NCBI RefSeq assembly: GCF_032911225.1
Contig: NZ_CP136600.1
Span: forward strand, 1,674,001 to 1,738,000
From: Thalassotalea fonticola
Lineage (GTDB): Bacteria > Pseudomonadota > Gammaproteobacteria > Enterobacterales > Alteromonadaceae
DNA: 64,000 bases
Direction of reading: 5' to 3'
A program made the position numbers and the translations under genes. The notes beneath the pieces were generated by a model that searched no databases, was not told the origin of the DNA, and worked only from the letters and a program-made list of their open reading frames with translations. The first letter of the stretch is position 1. Each line of letters starts with the position of its first letter. Positions 55,331 through 64,000 of this stretch are shown one piece after another.

Positions 55331-56811
55331 ACTGCAAGGCAAGCAACCTAAAAAAATGGATCGCCAAGGCGGCAACACTGGCATTACTGTGTGCCTGCAC
55401 CCATGCAAATGTGCTTTGGGCACAAAACAGCCCTGAACGGGTCAATGACATAAACCAACTCAGTTCGCCGCAAGGGTCAAGCCCACAACAATTCACGGTG
55501 GTTGGCAACACGACGTTTTTCACCGCACACACCAGTACATCGGGTACTGAACTGTGGAAAACCGATGGCACACCGACAGGCACACTTCTGGTTAAAGAAA
55601 TTCGCATTGGTAGTGACGGTGCGTTAATAAGTAGTTTAACCAACGTCAACGGCACCTTGTTTTTTACCGCTTACACCAACACGGCTGCCAGAGAGCTGTG
55701 GAAATCCGATGGCACCGAATCCGGTACAATTCTGGTTAAAGATATCAACCCTGAGGGTGATGGAGGCTTCCCGCAACAACTAACTAACGTCAACGGCACC
55801 TTGTTTTTCAGTGCGAACAATGGCACCAACGGCTATGAACTGTGGCGATCTGATGGCACCGAGGCAGGCACCACCTTAGTGAAAGATATCAATACCGGTG
55901 GCAAGAGTAGCGCATTGCTCAGCCTAACCAACGTTAACGGTACCTTATTTTTTAGTGCGAACAATGGCACCAACGGCGCTGAGCTGTGGACATCTGATGG
56001 CACCGAGGCAGGCACCACTCTGGTAAAAGATATATATTCGGGCAGTGCCAGCAGTGCCCCTGATAACCTAACCAACATCAGCGGCACCTTGTTTTTTAAA
56101 GCTTACACGAACGCCAACGGTTATGAACTGTGGAAATCTGATGGCACCAATGCCGGCACAACCCTGGTTAAAGATATAAACCCGGGTAATCACAGTAGTG
56201 CCCCTAACTACCTGACCAACGTTAACGGCACCTTGTTTTTTAGCGCGTACAATACGACCAACGGCAATGAACTGTGGACATCCGATGGCACCGAGGCAGG
56301 CACTACACTGTTTAAAGATATCGTTCCAGGGGCTGGCGGTAGTGAACTTGCCTATCTAACCAACGTCAACGGAACCCTGTTTTTTAGCGCGAACACCAGC
56401 ACCCGCGGATACGAATTGTGGAAATCCGATGGCACTGCGGCCGGCACCACCCAGCTCAAAGCGATAGGGCCTATTAATGACGACAGTTACCCGGTATACC
56501 TAACCAAAGTCAACGGCACTTTGTTTTTTGTCGGCAACAATGGCACTAGCGGCTATGAGCTGTGGAAATCCGACGGCACTGAGGCCGGCACTACCCTAGT
56601 TAAAGATATATATACGGGTGGCAACAGTAGTTTTCCTTACAGCCTAACCAACGCCAACGGCACCTTGTTTTTTAGCGCGAACAATGGCACCAATGGGGTT
56701 GAACTGTGGAAATCCGATGGCACCGAGGCAGGCACCACCCTTGTTAAGGACATAGCTCCAACCGAGACCATCACTAATCTTGCAGACCTGATCAATGACA
56801 ACGGTAGCTAG
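55327..56811 (+). CDS. Secreted ELWxxDGT-repeat protein
   Basis: 494 residues. A signal sequence (KKWIAKAATLALLCACTHANVLWAQ) leads to nine tandem ~47-residue repeats, each with LTNVNGTLFFSA then ELWKSDGTEAGTTLVKDI. These ELWxxDGT units are found in secreted and surface proteins of many bacteria and probably build a beta-propeller. AAGGAAG precedes the ATG. GC content and the use of ACC, GGC and AAC codons are higher than in neighbours, suggesting recent acquisition. It lies, in opposite orientation, between tviC and the dehydratase gene and is enclosed by a direct repeat. Confidence 0.9.
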   Translation: MNCKASNLKKWIAKAATLALLCACTHANVLWAQNSPERVNDINQLSSPQGSSPQQFTVVGNTTFFTAHTSTSGTELWKTDGTPTGTLLVKEIRIGSDGALISSLTNVNGTLFFTAYTNTAARELWKSDGTESGTILVKDINPEGDGGFPQQLTNVNGTLFFSANNGTNGYELWRSDGTEAGTTLVKDINTGGKSSALLSLTNVNGTLFFSANNGTNGAELWTSDGTEAGTTLVKDIYSGSASSAPDNLTNISGTLFFKAYTNANGYELWKSDGTNAGTTLVKDINPGNHSSAPNYLTNVNGTLFFSAYNTTNGNELWTSDGTEAGTTLFKDIVPGAGGSELAYLTNVNGTLFFSANTSTRGYELWKSDGTAAGTTQLKAIGPINDDSYPVYLTKVNGTLFFVGNNGTSGYELWKSDGTEAGTTLVKDIYTGGNSSFPYSLTNANGTLFFSANNGTNGVELWKSDGTEAGTTLVKDIAPTETITNLADLINDNGS

Positions 56812-56859
56812 GTTAGAGTAAAGTGGCAGCATGACTAAGGCTTAAAACAGTCACTCCCA

Positions 56860-57070
56860 GCTACGTCATACCCAGCTTGTTTGGGTATCGGGTATCCACT
56901 CAATTAACGAAAAGCATGGATTACCGCCTCGGCTTTGGCATCCATGCGTCGCTCTACCTCCTCCATCCGTGGAGTCGTTCGCGGCAATGACAGAGTGAGG
57001 TGGCGGCAATGACAGAGTGAGGTGGCGGCAATGACGTAAGAGGCGTACGCGGCAATGACGCGTAAAGACA
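56860..57070. repeat. Repeat cluster after the ELWxxDGT gene
   Basis: A REP-like unit (CCCAGCTTGTTTGGGTATC, 56870-56890), then the internally deleted copy 5 of the ~120-bp element (56919-56991), then GCGGCAATGACAGAGTGAGG repeated at 56990-57030 with variants up to 57070. Confidence 0.75.
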
Positions 57071-57148
57071 TTGCGGCAATTACTGTTAAGTTTAAATAGC
57101 GAGAGGATAAGCTTTACTAGAGAAAGTAGTAAAGCAATGCAATAACGT

Positions 57149-58213
57149 TCAACACTTACTTGTTTGTTTACTTGTTTGTTTACTTGTTTGTTTACTTGTT
57201 TGTTCAATATACCAAGGCATCGCCAGTGCTAGGCCTTGCAACACAGTGTACTTGGGTTGATAGCCAAGTTTGGTTTTTGCCTTAGTAATATCGGCCTGAG
57301 AATGCCGAACATCCCCCACTCTAAAATCTTTATAAACCGCGGGGGTGTTATATTCAACGTTATTTTGCGCCAGCGCTTGTTGTATAGCGCTAAACAATTC
57401 ATTTAGGCTAGTACGATCCCCCACCGCAACATTATACACCTCATTTTTTGCCGTATCCGGGGCAACAGCAGCAAGTATATTCATTTGTATGGTATTGCTG
57501 ATATAACAAAAATCTCTCGACGTTTCGCCATCACCATAAATAAACACCTCGTTATTGTGTATCATTGCATCGGTCCATTTTGGAATAACGGCGGCATAAG
57601 CTCCGTTTGGATCTTGGCGTTGGCCAAACACATTAAAATAGCGTAAGCCGATGCAGTTAAAATTATAAGTTCGGGCAAATACTTGCGCATACAGCTCATT
57701 CACATATTTAGTCACTGCATACGGCGATAATGGCGCACCAATATGCTGCTCTACTTTCGGTAAGGCCGGATGATCGCCATAGGTAGAGCTAGACGCCGCG
57801 TAAGTAAAGCTTTTTACGTTGGCGCTTGCACTGGCCATTAGCATGTTTAAAAAGCCGGAAATGTTGGTGCTGTTGGTGGTGAGCGGATCTGCAATCGATC
57901 TGGGCACAGAGCCTAACGCGGCTTGGTGCAATACATAATCAACCCCGTGTACAGCAGTTTTACATGTTGCAAAGTCGGTAATATCCCCGTTTATAAAGGT
58001 AAACCGTTGCCACTGCTCTTGACTAACCTGGTGTTGCACTTCATCTAAATTATGTTGGTAACCGGTGGCAAAGTTGTCCAGGCCAATAACCGTTTGATTT
58101 AACTCAAGCAAGGCTTCTAATAAATTTGAACCAATAAACCCGGCCACACCGGTGACTAGCCACACTTTTGGCTGTTCAGTCAGTTGTTGTTGTACTTGGG
58201 CAAACTTAGTCAT
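57149..58213 (-). CDS. tviC: UDP-N-acetylglucosaminuronate C-4 epimerase (TviC/WbpP type)
   Basis: 354 residues. Extended [24 protein letters not shown] (~18-38), [44 protein letters not shown] and the [12 protein letters not shown] catalytic YxxxK. It epimerises UDP-GlcNAc or its uronate at C4 and matches tviB encoded 14 bp upstream. The C-terminus carries QTSK four times, from a perfect 12-bp tandem repeat at 57156-57203, which is unusual and may vary in number. A short copy of its 3' end occurs at 54656-54733. Confidence 0.92.
   Translation of the reverse strand: MTKFAQVQQQLTEQPKVWLVTGVAGFIGSNLLEALLELNQTVIGLDNFATGYQHNLDEVQHQVSQEQWQRFTFINGDITDFATCKTAVHGVDYVLHQAALGSVPRSIADPLTTNSTNISGFLNMLMASASANVKSFTYAASSSTYGDHPALPKVEQHIGAPLSPYAVTKYVNELYAQVFARTYNFNCIGLRYFNVFGQRQDPNGAYAAVIPKWTDAMIHNNEVFIYGDGETSRDFCYISNTIQMNILAAVAPDTAKNEVYNVAVGDRTSLNELFSAIQQALAQNNVEYNTPAVYKDFRVGDVRHSQADITKAKTKLGYQPKYTVLQGLALAMPWYIEQTSKQTSKQTSKQTSKC
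57156..57203. repeat. 12-bp tandem repeat in the tviC 3' end
   Basis: Four perfect copies of TTACTTGTTTGT. The unit is a multiple of three, so changes in copy number alter the tail by four residues without a frameshift. Confidence 0.95.
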
Positions 58214-58227
58214 AACAGTTCAACTCT

Positions 58228-59502
58228 TTACAGTCTTAAATCAACATCCGCTTTCGGCAAAATATATTTTAAGTCATAAATAAAATGACCACGCCTGCCC
58301 CAGGCTCTTATTTGCTTGCTGTTAAGCGCTTTAAACTGCTCATGGGCAACCGTTAAAATAATGGCGTCGTAATGCTCTATTTTTGGCTCATCGATAAGAT
58401 CAATGCTATATAAACTTTTAGCTTCGTTTTTATCACACCATGGATCAAACACATCGACCTGCATATTATACTCATGCAGTTCATTAACAATATCAATGAC
58501 CTTGGTGTTGCGCAGATCTGGGCAGTTTTCTTTAAAGGTTAATCCCAAAATAAGTACATTGGCATGCTCAACGTGAGCGTGCTGTTTCATCATGTTTTTC
58601 ACTAATTGCGACACCACGTATTCGCCCATGCCATCATTTAAATGCCGGCCGGCCAAAATCATTTTTGGATGATAGCCAATGTCTTCTGCTTTTTGGGTTA
58701 AATAATATGGGTCAACACCAATACAATGGCCACCAACTAAGCCGGGCCTGAACGGTAAAAAATTCCATTTAGTACCTGCAGCTTCCAACACTTCTAAGGT
58801 ATCAATATCGAGTCGATTAAAAATAATGGCTAATTCGTTGATTAAGGCAATATTCACGTCACGCTGAGTATTTTCAATCACTTTAGCCGCTTCTGCCACT
58901 TTAATACTCGACGCTTTATACGTACCGGCAGTGATAATACTGTTATAAACTTGATCGATTTCTTCGGCTGCCGCAGGCGTTGAACCCGAGGTGATTTTTA
59001 ATATTTTGCCAACCGTATGTTCTTTATCGCCGGGGTTTATTCTTTCGGGTGAATAACCGGCATAAAAGTCTTGATTAAAGGCCAACCCAGACACTTGCTC
59101 GATAACCGGAATACACTCTTCTTCTGTAGCACCTGGATATACGGTTGATTCAAACACCACCATGTCGCCCTTGTTCATCACCTTGCCCAGCATCTCACTG
59201 GCCTTAATTAACGGCGACAAATCGGGTTGTTTATGTTTATCGATAGGGGTAGGCACAGTAACAATATAAAAATTACAATTTTTTAAATCATTAACTTGGT
59301 TAGTGAAGGAAAGCTGGGCAGCAGTGGCTAACTGTGCGGCGGTGATTTCAAGGGTGTTATCGATTCCATCTTTAAGTTCATCAATGCGAGATTGGTTAAT
59401 ATCAAACCCTACGGTTGGGTAACGTTTGGCAAATTCAACCGCCAGCGGCAAGCCAACATAGCCCAAGCCAATTATGGCCAATTTTTTTGAAGTTAAGTCC
59501 AT
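58228..59502 (-). CDS. tviB: UDP-N-acetylglucosamine 6-dehydrogenase (TviB/WbpO type)
   Basis: 424 residues. NAD domain [28 protein letters not shown] (~7-34), [31 protein letters not shown] and the catalytic Cys in [16 protein letters not shown] (~255). It oxidises UDP-GlcNAc to the uronate, after which TviC epimerises it, yielding precursors of acidic surface polysaccharide such as Vi or O-antigen. It is first of the tviBC pair. The 282-bp gap to 59785 is AT-rich and must carry divergent promoters. Confidence 0.94.
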   Translation of the reverse strand: MDLTSKKLAIIGLGYVGLPLAVEFAKRYPTVGFDINQSRIDELKDGIDNTLEITAAQLATAAQLSFTNQVNDLKNCNFYIVTVPTPIDKHKQPDLSPLIKASEMLGKVMNKGDMVVFESTVYPGATEEECIPVIEQVSGLAFNQDFYAGYSPERINPGDKEHTVGKILKITSGSTPAAAEEIDQVYNSIITAGTYKASSIKVAEAAKVIENTQRDVNIALINELAIIFNRLDIDTLEVLEAAGTKWNFLPFRPGLVGGHCIGVDPYYLTQKAEDIGYHPKMILAGRHLNDGMGEYVVSQLVKNMMKQHAHVEHANVLILGLTFKENCPDLRNTKVIDIVNELHEYNMQVDVFDPWCDKNEAKSLYSIDLIDEPKIEHYDAIILTVAHEQFKALNSKQIRAWGRRGHFIYDLKYILPKADVDLRL

Positions 59503-59784
59503 GTGCTTTCAAGTTTTATTGTTGATAAACTTGAGTATAGGTGTAATTCATAAAATTACTAAAAAGCGGCAGATAAAACAACCTGCTCTGATGACGGTAA
59601 TCTAACGCCATACTCTTAGTAACATTAGATGACAAAATGGCACTAAAAATGGAATGCGGGAAAACCATTTCAAATCGCAAATGTAGCAAACATTAAGTTC
59701 TTAATCGTTAGTGTAATTTATTGATTAATTTGTTTTTTACTTCTATAAGTTAAATTACAGCAAGCACATAGTTGTGAAATAATA

Positions 59785-60708
59785 ATGAAATGGATTTTAA
59801 TTATATTTGTCTCTTTTTCGATTTCAGCAGAAGAGATAAAGCAAGTAAAGCTGCAAGATTATGAACCCAACCTAGTGGGTTATACCTTTGATTCTGACGA
59901 CGAAGAATTTTTTCTCGACTTCAAACTATCGTTAATGTACCCAATAGCGAAAGACTTTATTAAGTCACAATCTAACAATCATTATTTCTCCTTTATCAAA
60001 CGCGCTTGTGTAAATAAATACATTAAAAGCTGCTTTCCTTATTTCGCCTTTACCGGCAGGTTTGGTCAATACATCGAAGAAAGAAATTCGTCCCCTGTTA
60101 TTTCTAAACGCTTCAACCCCAAAATATTTTTTCGATTTGAGCTAACCGATGGTTATGTCGATTTAGAATATGCCCATGAATCGAATGGGCAACGGATTGT
60201 ATCGCAAAACAGTTGGAATTCCATGGCTGACGATTTTGAAAACGATGGTGAAAAACGTTCGTATGCGAATGACTATATAAGCCGTGGTTGGGACTATTTC
60301 GGGGTGACTTACAAGAAAGAAAAAATTAACGAGAATTTAAGTATTTATGTTAATTATCAAAAATATTTTGGCGGTTTACTGCAAGGTGATATAGAAGAGT
60401 ACTTTGACTGGGAAGCCGATAGAAAAATAAAACAACGTGCCATGGTTAATGGCCTTAAGTTACTGCTAAAAACTGAGGGTGACGGCTTGTTTCAGCTCCC
60501 CTGGCTTAATGGTTATAAATTTTCGTTAATACTGGAAACCGGCACAACCCATCCGTTTAAATATGGCACGGTAAAGGTAGAAGCCCTAACCAATATATTT
60601 GGTATGCCAACACTATTTTGGACGAGAAAAGGCTACAGTGCCGACTTTGCCCAGTATTATAAAAACATAGAAAGTTATGGCGTAGCGTTTGAATTTTTAA
60701 CCTTTTAA
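59785..60708 (+). CDS. Outer-membrane phospholipase A family protein (OMPLA-like)
   Basis: 307 residues. A short signal peptide (MKWILIIFVSFSISA) precedes a beta-rich chain. The OMPLA active site is visible: AHESNGQ with His131 and Ser133, and SWN with Asn145, keeping the His-to-Asn spacing of 14 seen in PldA (His142, Ser144, Asn156). The C-terminus ends in Phe (FEFLTF), as in barrels. It is divergent from E. coli PldA, so lipid specificity is uncertain. An unusually long acidic segment (SDDEEFF) follows the signal. Confidence 0.85.
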   Translation: MKWILIIFVSFSISAEEIKQVKLQDYEPNLVGYTFDSDDEEFFLDFKLSLMYPIAKDFIKSQSNNHYFSFIKRACVNKYIKSCFPYFAFTGRFGQYIEERNSSPVISKRFNPKIFFRFELTDGYVDLEYAHESNGQRIVSQNSWNSMADDFENDGEKRSYANDYISRGWDYFGVTYKKEKINENLSIYVNYQKYFGGLLQGDIEEYFDWEADRKIKQRAMVNGLKLLLKTEGDGLFQLPWLNGYKFSLILETGTTHPFKYGTVKVEALTNIFGMPTLFWTRKGYSADFAQYYKNIESYGVAFEFLTF

Positions 60709-60780
60709 TCATTCAACCACGTAATGCTGCACGCCTTAACTTTTACAGAACGTTAAAAATAACAAAAACAGGATGTTACC

Positions 60781-62256
60781 ATGAAGCAAATAACCCCATT
60801 AAAATTACTAAAACCATTACTCATTCTAATGCTAATGCCCTATATGACATTAAGTGCGTTAGCAAACGCATCAGAAGAAGAATCGTTAATAAAAGGGTTT
60901 GCTCAATGGCAAGCCTCTAGGGTAGAAAAAATTCTCATTAATGAAGTGCTTGAAGACATTACAGAAGACCCATACACCAAACGATTTTTTAGTAGTACAT
61001 CAAGAAACTACAGCTTTTATGAATCTAGTAATGCACAACGGTTGATACCGTTACTGCAGCATTATATTAAAGTAGACATTGATAATTTTGAACAAATTAT
61101 GACCAAATGTATTCCTTATCATTTAGATAACTTGGTCAACAGTAAGCAAACGATAGCACAAAAAGCAGAGGCGTTAGGCAACCTGATGCATGGTTTACGG
61201 CTGTTAAGTTCAAAAATTGCGGCAGGCGATAAACCCTATACGGTTGAAAATTTTAACGACACGGCTTGCGTAGGAAGTGAGAATTTTAACGGTAAGTTTA
61301 CCGTCAGCATAAATGAAGCAAACCTAAAAGCACTGATCAACAACGTTTTGGCTTATATACAAGCTAATCCTGCCAGCTCGCAAGTGATCAAATACGCCAC
61401 CCGAAACATACGCCAGCTTAATGAGAGTTACCCGGAAAATTACCAAGCAACGTTTATTAACATCACAGAAGAGCAAGTACTGCGTTTGATTAATCACGTG
61501 TTAGAGCTAAAAAGAACATTTATTGAGGCAGATAACCTGTTTATTCAAACTCATCAGTTAATTGTCACCTTAGAAACCATTGCCAACATGCAAGAAAACG
61601 ACTACCCAGGATTCAATAAATTTAAGAATGCGGCATTATTATTCTCTTCATTAGCACAAGCGTCGAAGGAAGGAAAAACTGGCCAAGTTGTCGCTATACT
61701 CGATACCTACATTGATGAGCAAGATGCTTATATGCAAAAACGTTCTAAGCAGGCCTATTACGCAAGATATAAAATACCTAGCGTAGCGTCTGAAGGGTTT
61801 GATAATAATAAAATTGTCAATAAAACCTATACCGGCTCTTGTTCTGGCCGTTTTTTCAGCCCGTGTAAAGGCACTATATTTTTAAGCTCTTATTATGGCA
61901 TTTCGGCAATATACAACAAGGAAGAACAATTTGAAGACCGCGAAATTAACTTTCGAGCATTTGGCCCTATTGGTTTTGAGTTTAAAGCAATTTCGTTTGA
62001 AGACAGTATTTTATCACTCAACATTATGCCGCTAGATATCGGCAATTACATCACTAACGAGTTAAAGCAAGATGACTACAGTGCTAAGTTTGATGATATT
62101 TTAGCACCCAGTGTGTTCATCTCTTATACCTCTAAAAGTAAACCCTTTGCTGTGTTGTTTGGTTTTCAAGACAAAATTAAAGTTGCCGAAGATTATGAAA
62201 CAAATGGCATATTTTTGTCGCTAGTTTTTGACTTACCGATATACACAATTTACTAA
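60781..62256 (+). CDS. Secreted protein of unknown function
   Basis: 491 residues. A signal peptide ends near ALANASEEE. Residues ~30-330 are predicted helical (ISEAN-like and LELKRTFIEADNLFIQTHQLIVTLE segments); residues ~340-491 look beta-rich with alternating strands (TIFLSSYYGISAIYN, FKAISFEDSILSLNIMPLD, GIFLSLVFDLPIYTIY). Four Cys residues (two near CIPY/CVGS and two in SCSGRFFSPCKG) could form disulfides. AGGATG precedes the start. No family recognised. It lies between two lipid-hydrolase genes. Confidence 0.75.
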   Translation: MKQITPLKLLKPLLILMLMPYMTLSALANASEEESLIKGFAQWQASRVEKILINEVLEDITEDPYTKRFFSSTSRNYSFYESSNAQRLIPLLQHYIKVDIDNFEQIMTKCIPYHLDNLVNSKQTIAQKAEALGNLMHGLRLLSSKIAAGDKPYTVENFNDTACVGSENFNGKFTVSINEANLKALINNVLAYIQANPASSQVIKYATRNIRQLNESYPENYQATFINITEEQVLRLINHVLELKRTFIEADNLFIQTHQLIVTLETIANMQENDYPGFNKFKNAALLFSSLAQASKEGKTGQVVAILDTYIDEQDAYMQKRSKQAYYARYKIPSVASEGFDNNKIVNKTYTGSCSGRFFSPCKGTIFLSSYYGISAIYNKEEQFEDREINFRAFGPIGFEFKAISFEDSILSLNIMPLDIGNYITNELKQDDYSAKFDDILAPSVFISYTSKSKPFAVLFGFQDKIKVAEDYETNGIFLSLVFDLPIYTIY

Positions 62257-62515
62257 TTTAAATTCTACTTTTAACATTATCTGTCAGATACTTATTGTGA
62301 GGTACTGGCAGATTAAACCTTGGTCAACGAACGTTATTGGATAACACAGATCATTCTGTTAATTGGCAGTGATTGAAATGATAACGCAAAAATTTCGTAT
62401 AAAATTCATACAACCAATAAACCTGAACTATAACTTATTGAAAGAATTTATTGTTGCTGATATTCATCATATATACCGGCGAGTACAGGCCAAGAGATAG
62501 AAGGAAGTCACAATA

Positions 62516-62569
62516 ATGCTTAGCTTAATAGGGAAAAACGAGTTTGTTATTTTCTACTATAATAATTAA
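62516..62569 (+). CDS. Possible 17-residue leader peptide
   Basis: ATG CTT AGC ... TAA with AGAAGGAAG about 8 nt upstream, a strong ribosome site. The product MLSLIGKNEFVIFYYNN is too short to classify. It lies 70 bp before the lipase gene. The rest of the 62257-62639 gap shows nothing else. Confidence 0.25.
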   Translation: MLSLIGKNEFVIFYYNN

Positions 62570-62639
62570 GTCATTGTTATTCATCACTTAACAGTGCCAT
62601 ATTTTTACCTACCTATGGATTGCGAAAAAAGGACTTATT

Positions 62640-63922
62640 GTGGAAAGCTTTTTAAATGAAGAATTATTCAATACCAACATATTAAGCTTTGCAATTGTAA
62701 TTGAAGTGCGCCACTTAGTGTATTTTTCCCCGCTATTTCTGTTATTAATCGTTTCCATAGTTAAAAGCTATAAGGCCAGCATTTCCACAAAATCTGCCCC
62801 ATCAGCGTTTGAGTTTTTTAAATACAAACACTTAAGAGCACTGCCCTTAAAGCGGATAGGATACAGTGACCGGTTAGCTTACCTACTCGCTGAACTATCG
62901 GCTCTGGCTTATATCAAATTTGAAGGTGAGCAAAACACCGAAACTCATGAAAATAATGCGAATAACGTCGCAAGTAGTAAAGAATTTATCGAAACCACAT
63001 TAGCAAACAACCATTTTAGTGATATAAGCTTTTTTGATCATGGACCATTAGAAGGGTTTAGTTGTGTAAGCACCTTAAAAGAAAACCAGGAGCCATTTTT
63101 AGTCATTGTCTTCAGGGGCTCTGAAAAGAAAATAGATGACTGGCTCACCAATGCCGATGTATTGCCGGTAGAGCTAAAGCAAAACCGCAGTGTTACCTTG
63201 TCGCAGAAAACAACTAGGGAGAATAATAGTGAAAGACGCTTGGTCCATAGAGGTTTTTATAAAAGCTTCACCAAATCATACTCGAAAAAAACTGAATTGA
63301 GTGACTCAGCCACTAACACAACACAAACGTCTATTAAAGATGAGTTGCAAAGCCTGATCAACCAAACCAGAACAAAGCATGGTGAGCTAGCCGTTTATTT
63401 TACTGGCCACTCGTTAGGTGCAGCATGGGCAACAATAGCAACCAACCTGTTAACGGTTAAAGCACCATGCGCATGTTATAACTATGGTTGCCCACGGCTG
63501 GCCAACTATGGCTTTTATTTAAAAAACAAACATCCTATTTATCGCATTGTAAATTCTGCCGATATTGTAACTAGAGTCCCGCCGGGACCAACGTTTACCT
63601 TTACCATGTTATTTATGCTTAAATCATTAAAATATTTAACCGGTGCCATACCACTACTTACCAGGTTATTTTCGTATTTAATCAGTTTTTCGACAAACTT
63701 AAAGATTACCGCCACTACGGTGAACAACGATACTTAACAGATATGGCCAATAAACAATTTCATTTAGTTAGGTTGTTATACAACCCCAACTCAGCCGATA
63801 AATTTGTATGTTTTTGGCGCAATACGGTGCCCAATTGGTTATTGCCGATCAAGAGTCATTCGATCAATATTTATCGAATGAAACTAGCCAGCATAGCCAA
63901 AACAAAAAACACAGAGGCGTAG
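62640..63922 (+). pseudogene. Class-3 lipase-like gene with a one-base frameshift
   Basis: GTG start with AGGA 6 nt upstream. One N-terminal membrane helix (~25-42) and a lipase-3 fold: VIVFRGSEKKIDDWLTNADV (~155-174), nucleophile Ser258 in GHSLG, Asp308 in NSADIVTRVPP. The frame stops at 63737 (365 residues). The other frame from ~63689 continues with FDKLKDYRHYGEQRYLTD... to TAG at 63922, supplying the expected catalytic His. The change lies in a run of five T (63686-63690); six would restore a 427-residue protein. This may be a real mutation or an assembly error. Confidence 0.75.
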
Positions 63923-63929
63923 AACTATC

Positions 63930-64000
63930 ATGACAGATACATTAGCAGCAGCACAAATTAGACAAATTAATGCCAGTGCCGCAAAAGAAGAATCGGAAGC
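63930..64000 (+). CDS. Start of an unidentified gene, cut by the window end
   Basis: The frame MTDTLAAAQIRQINASAAKEESE stays open to the end of the window. It begins 7 bp after the restored lipase stop, so both probably share an operon. Nothing can be said of function. Confidence 0.5.
   Translation, partial: MTDTLAAAQIRQINASAAKEESE

Noticed and set aside
63680..63695. Programmed -1 frameshift in the lipase gene
   Set aside because: The codons agt ttt tcg do not allow re-pairing at the second site, and there is no obvious stimulatory element; mutation or error is simpler.

Overview
The window looks like the chromosome of a marine gammaproteobacterium of the Alteromonadales, probably Colwelliaceae (Thalassotalea/Colwellia-like). 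I infer this from the low GC content, the apt-dnaX-ybaB-recR-htpG-adk gene order, FNR-type boxes, the NodT/RND and POT transporters, and many dispersed intergenic repeats. No rRNA, tRNA, CRISPR array, prophage or complete insertion sequence was seen.

Layout. (1) 1-2200: end of an RND efflux pump operon (permease plus NodT-type outer membrane lipoprotein). (2) 2243-8266, minus strand: a tightly overlapping four-gene operon encoding a giant SMC-like ATPase, a small MksE/kite-like protein, a kleisin/MksF-like protein and an HNH nuclease. It is probably a chromosome-structuring or plasmid/phage-defence condensin, and the strongest candidate for an under-described system. (3) 8440-14614: candidate small RNA, HAD phosphatase, POT peptide transporter, DEDDh exonuclease, adk and an AmpG-like permease. 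(4) 14819-25457: htpG, a LysR-controlled oxidoreductase module, recR, ybaB, dnaX (with an E. coli-type frameshift site) and apt. (5) 25550-30571: response regulator, a 39-residue membrane peptide behind a perfect FNR box, a Cys-rich HvfA-like repeat protein, other small ORFs, a RAYT-type transposase and a BrnT/BrnA toxin-antitoxin pair. (6) 30701-38873: sugar-nucleotide genes (galU, phosphomannomutase, manC, ugd) with two tandem UspE-like genes.

(7) 39288-50762, minus strand: a ten-gene trans-envelope cluster (beta-barrel, periplasmic protein, three TPR proteins of which two are lipoproteins, a secreted low-complexity protein, an ExbB/TolQ channel, two ExbD/TolR proteins and an AgmX/TonB-like protein), followed upstream by an SH3 protein. 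This resembles Myxococcus Agl/AgmX or Tol/TonB machines and has no assigned job. (8) 51194-59502: a small beta-barrel, a CapD/WbpM-like dehydratase, an ELWxxDGT repeat protein on a segment flanked by copies of the tviC 3' end, and tviC and tviB. (9) 59785-64000: an OMPLA-like phospholipase, an unknown secreted protein, a class-3 lipase broken by a one-base frameshift before its catalytic histidine, and the start of another gene.

Repeats are the second theme. At least six families occupy the intergenic space: a ~162-bp MITE with ATACCAA...TTGGTAT ends, a ~120-bp element starting ATTCCCG, REP-like CCCGGCTCGTTCGGG hairpins, GGGTCAGAGTCAGG hairpins, a TTCACGCCAACC family and an ATTCG-rich family. 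Two repeats have entered the phosphomannomutase reading frame without breaking it. All functional calls come from reading the sequence; no database search was run.
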